Positions 23,355 through 26,651 of a stretch of 26,651 nucleotides of DNA are shown here, piece after piece (positions within the stretch are counted from its first letter, which is position 1; every line of letters starts with the position of its first letter). Under the pieces are notes generated by a model. The model was not told where the DNA came from. It searched no databases and saw nothing but the letters and a program-made list of their open reading frames with translations. This DNA comes from an uncultured Collinsella sp. GTDB taxonomy: Bacteria; Actinomycetota; Coriobacteriia; Coriobacteriales; Coriobacteriaceae. The position numbers and the translations under genes are program-made. Where the stretch lies: the NCBI GenBank assembly GCA_900540985.1, contig UQIC01000030.1:1-26651 (forward strand). Reading direction: 5' to 3'.

Positions 23355-24212
23355 CTACTCTACGACCTTATCCGGCTGGATGAGCTCCTCGTAGTAGCTG
23401 ATGTGCTCGCGCGCGTCCTCGATTTCGGGCAGCAGGAAGTTGTAGATGACCTCTATGATCATTGTGGCGCTCATCTTGGAGAACGCGAAGTCGCCCGTTG
23501 TCAGCAGTGCCTCGTGATTGACGGTATTAAAGGTGTAGTCGGCTAGGCGCGCAAGTGGAGACTTGCTGTCGCTGCTGATGACGACTACAGTGGCGCCGCA
23601 ATCGCGAGCTGCTTTTGCCATGCGGTTCAGTCGACGCGACTTGCCAGAGTTCGAGATCAACATGATAACATCACCAGGGCGCAACGTGAGCGCGAAACCA
23701 ATCGAGGTCTCGCTGATGGTGCTTGCCATGCAGCGAAGGCCCAGCTGCGAAAACTTAAATGTCGCATCGAGCGCGACCGCGTTCGTATTGCCCACGGCGG
23801 CGAACTCAATAACGCCGGCATTCTTAAGCGCGTGCACAACTGCGGCCAACGTGTCGTGATCAATGCCGTCGATGGTCGCATTAAGCTCACTCACCTTGGC
23901 GGCGAGGATATTTTTAAGACTCTGCTCCATGTTGTCGAGCGAGACCTCGTCGGTCAGGCCCTCGTTGCGCTGACTCTCCAAGTCGCGAGCCAACGAAAAC
24001 TGAAAGCTGCGGAAGCTGCCAAAGCCCAGCTTGCGGCAGAAGCGCGAAACCGTCGCCTCGGACGTGGCAGCGGCTCGTGAGAGCTGGGCGGCCGTCAGGC
24101 GCGGCGCCTCGGACTGGTGCTCCAATATATAGTCGACAATGCGCTGCTCGGAATCGCTGTACCCTTTGTGTGTGCTAATAAGGGAGAGCGCGCTCTTGCT
24201 GCTATCGGTCAT
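23355..24212 (-). CDS. RpiR/MurR-family transcriptional regulator
   Basis: This 285-aa protein has an N-terminal HTH_6 DNA-binding domain (about 1-77; helix-turn-helix near 39-62, AAQLSRAAATSEATVSRFCR) and a SIS sugar-phosphate-binding domain (about 122-260, with SNSG at 187-190). This family senses sugar phosphates and controls sugar-use genes. It reads from the minus strand with an AGGAG SD (24219-24223). It is divergent from the PTS gene, and TGAAA/TTTCA dyads in the shared region are candidate operators, so it probably controls the PTS and perhaps itself. The effector sugar is unknown. Confidence 0.9.
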   Translation of the reverse strand: MTDSSKSALSLISTHKGYSDSEQRIVDYILEHQSEAPRLTAAQLSRAAATSEATVSRFCRKLGFGSFRSFQFSLARDLESQRNEGLTDEVSLDNMEQSLKNILAAKVSELNATIDGIDHDTLAAVVHALKNAGVIEFAAVGNTNAVALDATFKFSQLGLRCMASTISETSIGFALTLRPGDVIMLISNSGKSRRLNRMAKAARDCGATVVVISSDSKSPLARLADYTFNTVNHEALLTTGDFAFSKMSATMIIEVIYNFLLPEIEDAREHISYYEELIQPDKVVE

Positions 24213-24226
24213 GGATGGCTCCTGGT

Positions 24227-24260
24227 TGGCATTGAAAATCGGACTCGTTTTTCAATGCCA
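24227..24260. promoter_or_regulatory. candidate operator dyad near the rpiR promoter
   Basis: TGGCATTGAAAA (24227-24238) and TTTTCAATGCCA (24249-24260) form a perfect 12-bp inverted repeat with a 10-nt centre. A minus-strand -10 match (TATACT, complement of 24262-24267) lies next to it, so the dyad would cover the rpiR start region. It could be an autorepressor site or a leader hairpin. Confidence 0.55.
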
Positions 24261-24261
24261 T

Positions 24262-24267
24262 AGTATA
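24262..24267 (-). promoter_or_regulatory. candidate -10 box of the RpiR gene
   Basis: The minus strand reads TATACT here, a good -10 match. No convincing -35 is found at 16-18 nt. The predicted start is about 40 nt upstream of the rpiR ATG. Confidence 0.35.
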
Positions 24268-24343
24268 CGGGCATTTTCAATTACAAGATACACCTTGCCG
24301 TTTCAAGTGTTGATGGTAAACTTTCACTTACCGTTTACGGTTA

Positions 24344-24358
24344 TGAAAGAACCTTTCA
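24344..24358. promoter_or_regulatory. candidate RpiR-type operator (TGAAAG-N3-CTTTCA)
   Basis: TGAAAG (24344-24349), AAC and CTTTCA (24353-24358) make a perfect dyad. Similar half-sites occur around it: TTTCAAGTGT is repeated exactly at 24301-24310 and 24408-24417, and CTTTCA is seen at 24321-24326. They surround the PTS promoter. Confidence 0.5.
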
Positions 24359-24380
24359 CCGGAGAATTGCGCCTTATCTC

Positions 24381-24409
24381 TTCTCACGCGGACGGTAGGT
24401 TGGTATCTT
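24381..24409 (+). promoter_or_regulatory. candidate PTS gene promoter
   Basis: TTCTCA (24381-24386), a 17-nt spacer and TATCTT (24404-24409), preceded by TG at 24401-24402, give an extended -10. The transcript would start near 24416. Two small hairpins lie in the leader: AAACGCG/CGCGTTT at 24422-24443 and GCGCC/GGCGC at 24450-24463. Confidence 0.45.
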
Positions 24410-24485
24410 TCAAGTGTGGAAAAACGCGCATTGAATCGCGTTTAGGGGAGCGCCTGCGGGCGCAGTACTCAAGAAGGAGGGACAC

Positions 24486-26489
24486 ATGGCTAAGTTTGAC
24501 ATCATCGCCGCGACCGGTTGCCCGACCGGCATTGCGCACACCTTCATGGCGAAGGAGGCGCTGGAGAAGGCAGCTGCCGAGCGAGGTCTGACCATTAAGG
24601 TCGAGACTCATGGCCAGGTCGGTGTCGAGAACGAGCTCACCAAGAGCGAGATCGCCGGTGCCAAGGCCGTCGTCGTCGCAGCCGATAAGGATGTCCAGGC
24701 TGAGCGTTTCGCCGGTAAGCCCATGGTTTCCGTCGGTGTTTCCAAGGCCCTGTCCGTCGAGGCCGCCGGAAAGCTGATCGACCGCGCGCTCGCCGCCAAG
24801 GGCGACGACACGGTTGCCGCTGCCGCCGATGTCGAGGACGAGGTCGAGGAGAAGGAGTCCATCGGTCACGTCATCTACAAGCACCTCATGAACGGCGTCA
24901 GCCACATGCTGGTCTTCGTCGTTGCCGGTGGTGTTCTGACCGCCATTTCGTTCCTGTGGGGCATCACGTCCTTTGATTCGACGGCTGCCGACTACAACAG
25001 CTTTGCCGCGATGCTCAAGATTATCGGCGGTATCGCCATGAACCTCATGGTTCCGGTGCTCTCCGCCTACATCGCCGAGTCTATCGGCAAGCGCCCGGCG
25101 CTCGTCCCCGGTTTCGTCGCCGGTATGATTGCCATCCAGGGTCTGCCCGTTAACGCCGATACTGGCATGATCGACGCTGGAGGCTCGGGTGTGGGCTTTG
25201 GCTTCCTGGGCGGCATCGTCGGCGGCTTCCTCGCTGGCTATGTCATCCTGCTGCTCGAGAAGGTTTTCTCTAAAATTCCCGCGAGCCTTAATGGCCTGAA
25301 GGCAATCTTCCTGTATCCGCTGTGCTCTACCGCCATCGTCGGCCTAGTCATGCTCGGTATTTCCGGCCCCATGGCTGCCATTAACCAGGGCATGATGGAT
25401 TTCCTGCAGAGCCTCGGTAACTCCGGTCCGGTGATCCTTGGCCTGGCCATCGGCTGCATGTGCGCATTTGACATGGGCGGCCCGGTCAACAAGGCTGCTT
25501 ACGCTACTGGCACCTTCCTGCTCGGTACCGCTCTCGAAGCTGGCGTCGGCACCGATACCTACAACTTCGGCACCAACTTCATGGCTGCCGTCTCCGCCGC
25601 CTGCATCGTTCCGCCGCTGATTACCACCTTTGCCGTCGTTGTCGGCAAGAAGTACTTCAGCCAGGAGGATCACGACGCCGGTGTCGTCAACCTCATCCTT
25701 GGTTGCACCCACATCACCGAGGGCGCCATTCCGTTCATGACCAAGAACATCTGGCCCGTCATGCCCATCATGATGCTCGGTTCCTCTATCGCTTCGATCC
25801 TGACCATTATGTTCAACGTTCACGATCCGGCGCCTCACGGTGGCTTCCTGGTCCTGCCCGTTGTCGAGAACGGTCCGCTGTGGGTCCTCGCGATCCTCAT
25901 CGGCGCCGTGGTCGGTGGCATCCTGTTCGTGGCCTTCAAGAAGTACGACTTCGAGAAGAACCAGAAGGCCGCTCCTGCAGCCAAGCCGGTTGAGGCCCCC
26001 AAAGCCGCTGCCGTCGAGGCCCCCAAGGCCGAGGCTGCCGACTTCGTGAAGGTCGAGAATGTCTTTGTCGCCGAGGATTTCGCTTCTCGTGACGAGGCTC
26101 TGAGCTTTGTTTCCAACCAGGCCGTCAAGGCCGGTATCGCCAGCGACGCCGACGCCGTGATGAACGCCTTCCTGGCCCGCGAGGCCGAGGGCACCACGGG
26201 CATGATGGAGGGCTTCGCCATCCCGCATGCCAAGTCCGACGCTATTACCGAGGCTGCCGTCATCGTCGTCAAGGACGAGTCCGGCGTGACCGGTTGGGAC
26301 ACCATGGACGGCGCTCCCGTCAACGTGGCTATTGCCCTGCTCATCCCCGGTGCCCAGGCCGGCACCACGCACCTCAAGATCCTGTCCAAGGTCGCCGAGG
26401 CGCTCATGGACGAGGACTTCCGTGCCACCGTCAAGGGTTCCACCGACGCCGCCGAGATCGCCAAGACGATCAACGCCCGTCTGGTCTAA
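24486..26489 (+). CDS. fructose-type PTS permease, fused IIB-IIC-IIA
   Basis: This 667-aa protein imports and phosphorylates a sugar using phosphate from HPr. The domain order is unusual for fructose permeases: IIB first (1-105, phospho-Cys12 in ATGCPTGIAHT), then IIC (about 125-485; GGPVNK 331-336, TEGAIPF 411-417), a Pro/Ala-rich linker (about 495-518) and IIA at the end (about 520-667, phospho-His581 in GFAIPHAKS). The SD AAGAAGGAGG (24471-24480) is very strong. No 1-phosphofructokinase or HPr gene is adjacent, so the sugar (fructose, mannose or a relative) is not certain. The divergent RpiR protein is its probable regulator. Confidence 0.9.
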   Translation: MAKFDIIAATGCPTGIAHTFMAKEALEKAAAERGLTIKVETHGQVGVENELTKSEIAGAKAVVVAADKDVQAERFAGKPMVSVGVSKALSVEAAGKLIDRALAAKGDDTVAAAADVEDEVEEKESIGHVIYKHLMNGVSHMLVFVVAGGVLTAISFLWGITSFDSTAADYNSFAAMLKIIGGIAMNLMVPVLSAYIAESIGKRPALVPGFVAGMIAIQGLPVNADTGMIDAGGSGVGFGFLGGIVGGFLAGYVILLLEKVFSKIPASLNGLKAIFLYPLCSTAIVGLVMLGISGPMAAINQGMMDFLQSLGNSGPVILGLAIGCMCAFDMGGPVNKAAYATGTFLLGTALEAGVGTDTYNFGTNFMAAVSAACIVPPLITTFAVVVGKKYFSQEDHDAGVVNLILGCTHITEGAIPFMTKNIWPVMPIMMLGSSIASILTIMFNVHDPAPHGGFLVLPVVENGPLWVLAILIGAVVGGILFVAFKKYDFEKNQKAAPAAKPVEAPKAAAVEAPKAEAADFVKVENVFVAEDFASRDEALSFVSNQAVKAGIASDADAVMNAFLAREAEGTTGMMEGFAIPHAKSDAITEAAVIVVKDESGVTGWDTMDGAPVNVAIALLIPGAQAGTTHLKILSKVAEALMDEDFRATVKGSTDAAEIAKTINARLV

Positions 26490-26525
26490 TTCCACGGTAC
26501 GCGAATACCATCGCCCCCTGTATAT

Positions 26526-26561
26526 AAGGCGGATTCCCTCTCCAGGGCCTCCGCCTTTTTT
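26526..26561 (+). terminator. intrinsic terminator after the PTS gene
   Basis: A stem pairs AAGGCGGA (26526-26533) with TCCGCCTT (26550-26557), with an inner CCCT/AGGG pairing, and is followed by a T-run to 26561. Confidence 0.85.
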
Positions 26562-26572
26562 CTATCCCTCCC

Positions 26573-26645
26573 ATAAGTTGCGGTGAAATAGGGACTGTTT
26601 AAACGGTTCAACCCCAAATTCAGTCCCTATTTCACCGCAACTTAT
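26573..26645. repeat. palindromic element with perfect 25-bp arms
   Basis: Arms 26573-26597 and 26621-26645 are perfect reverse complements over 25 bp, separated by a 23-nt centre. Each arm contains GTGAAATAGGGACTG or its complement. It resembles dispersed REP- or BIME-type palindromes. It lies just past the PTS terminator and ends 6 nt from the window edge. Confidence 0.8.
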
Positions 26646-26651
26646 AAAAGG

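Noticed and set aside
25344..26495. Long minus-strand frame opposite the PTS gene
   Set aside because: Antisense shadow of a highly biased gene; composition is Gly/Asp/Leu-rich without motifs.
1..26651. tRNA or rRNA genes, CRISPR arrays, transposase or phage genes
   Set aside because: No cloverleaf, rRNA-like segment, regularly spaced repeats or transposase motifs were seen on either strand; the inverted repeats carry no coding sequence.

Overview
The window looks like chromosomal DNA of a Coriobacteriia actinobacterium, most likely Collinsella or a close relative. I infer this from the moderately high GC content, frequent TTG and GTG starts, strong Shine-Dalgarno sites and a Firmicute-like order of housekeeping genes. 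No rRNA, tRNA, CRISPR array, transposase or phage gene was seen. Most of the window is compact core genome: 22 plus-strand genes run from lspA to recN, followed by one minus-strand regulator and one plus-strand PTS gene.

Layout. Positions 1-227 hold no gene but fold into a multi-helix RNA-like structure ending in a strong terminator. lspA-rluD follow as an overlapping pair. Next come a lone membrane glycosyltransferase, a minimal prepilin-peptidase-like protease, a dGTPase-family HD protein and rarA. A stress-type unit then reads DUF948 protein, RsbW-like protein, SigB/SigF-type sigma factor and AI-2E-family permease, and ends at a terminator. The next unit is alaS-ruvX-mltG-yqeG-aroK-aroB-like (translation quality, Holliday-junction or rRNA processing nuclease, peptidoglycan chain-length control, HAD phosphatase, shikimate pathway). 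pepQ has its own long-hairpin leader and a terminator. After it comes efp-asp23/gls24-nusB-xseB-tlyA-nadK-recN, a shortened version of the cluster known from Bacillus. The right end is a divergent RpiR-family regulator and a fructose-type PTS permease fused in the order IIB-IIC-IIA.

The most unusual observations are as follows. (1) The aroB-position gene product has lost the residues that bind zinc in dehydroquinate synthase, although the adjacent shikimate kinase looks intact. (2) The anti-sigma-like protein before the sigma factor lacks the N-box Asn and recognisable glycine boxes of the RsbW kinase fold, and no RsbV-type partner is present. (3) There is a candidate structured RNA upstream of lspA. 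(4) Several long inverted repeats lie between genes, including a 162-bp element with 30-bp arms around a bidirectional terminator and a 25-bp-arm perfect palindrome at the right edge. (5) A cluster of TGAAA/TTTCA dyads lies in the rpiR-PTS divergent region. None of these proves a new system. They are specific and testable.
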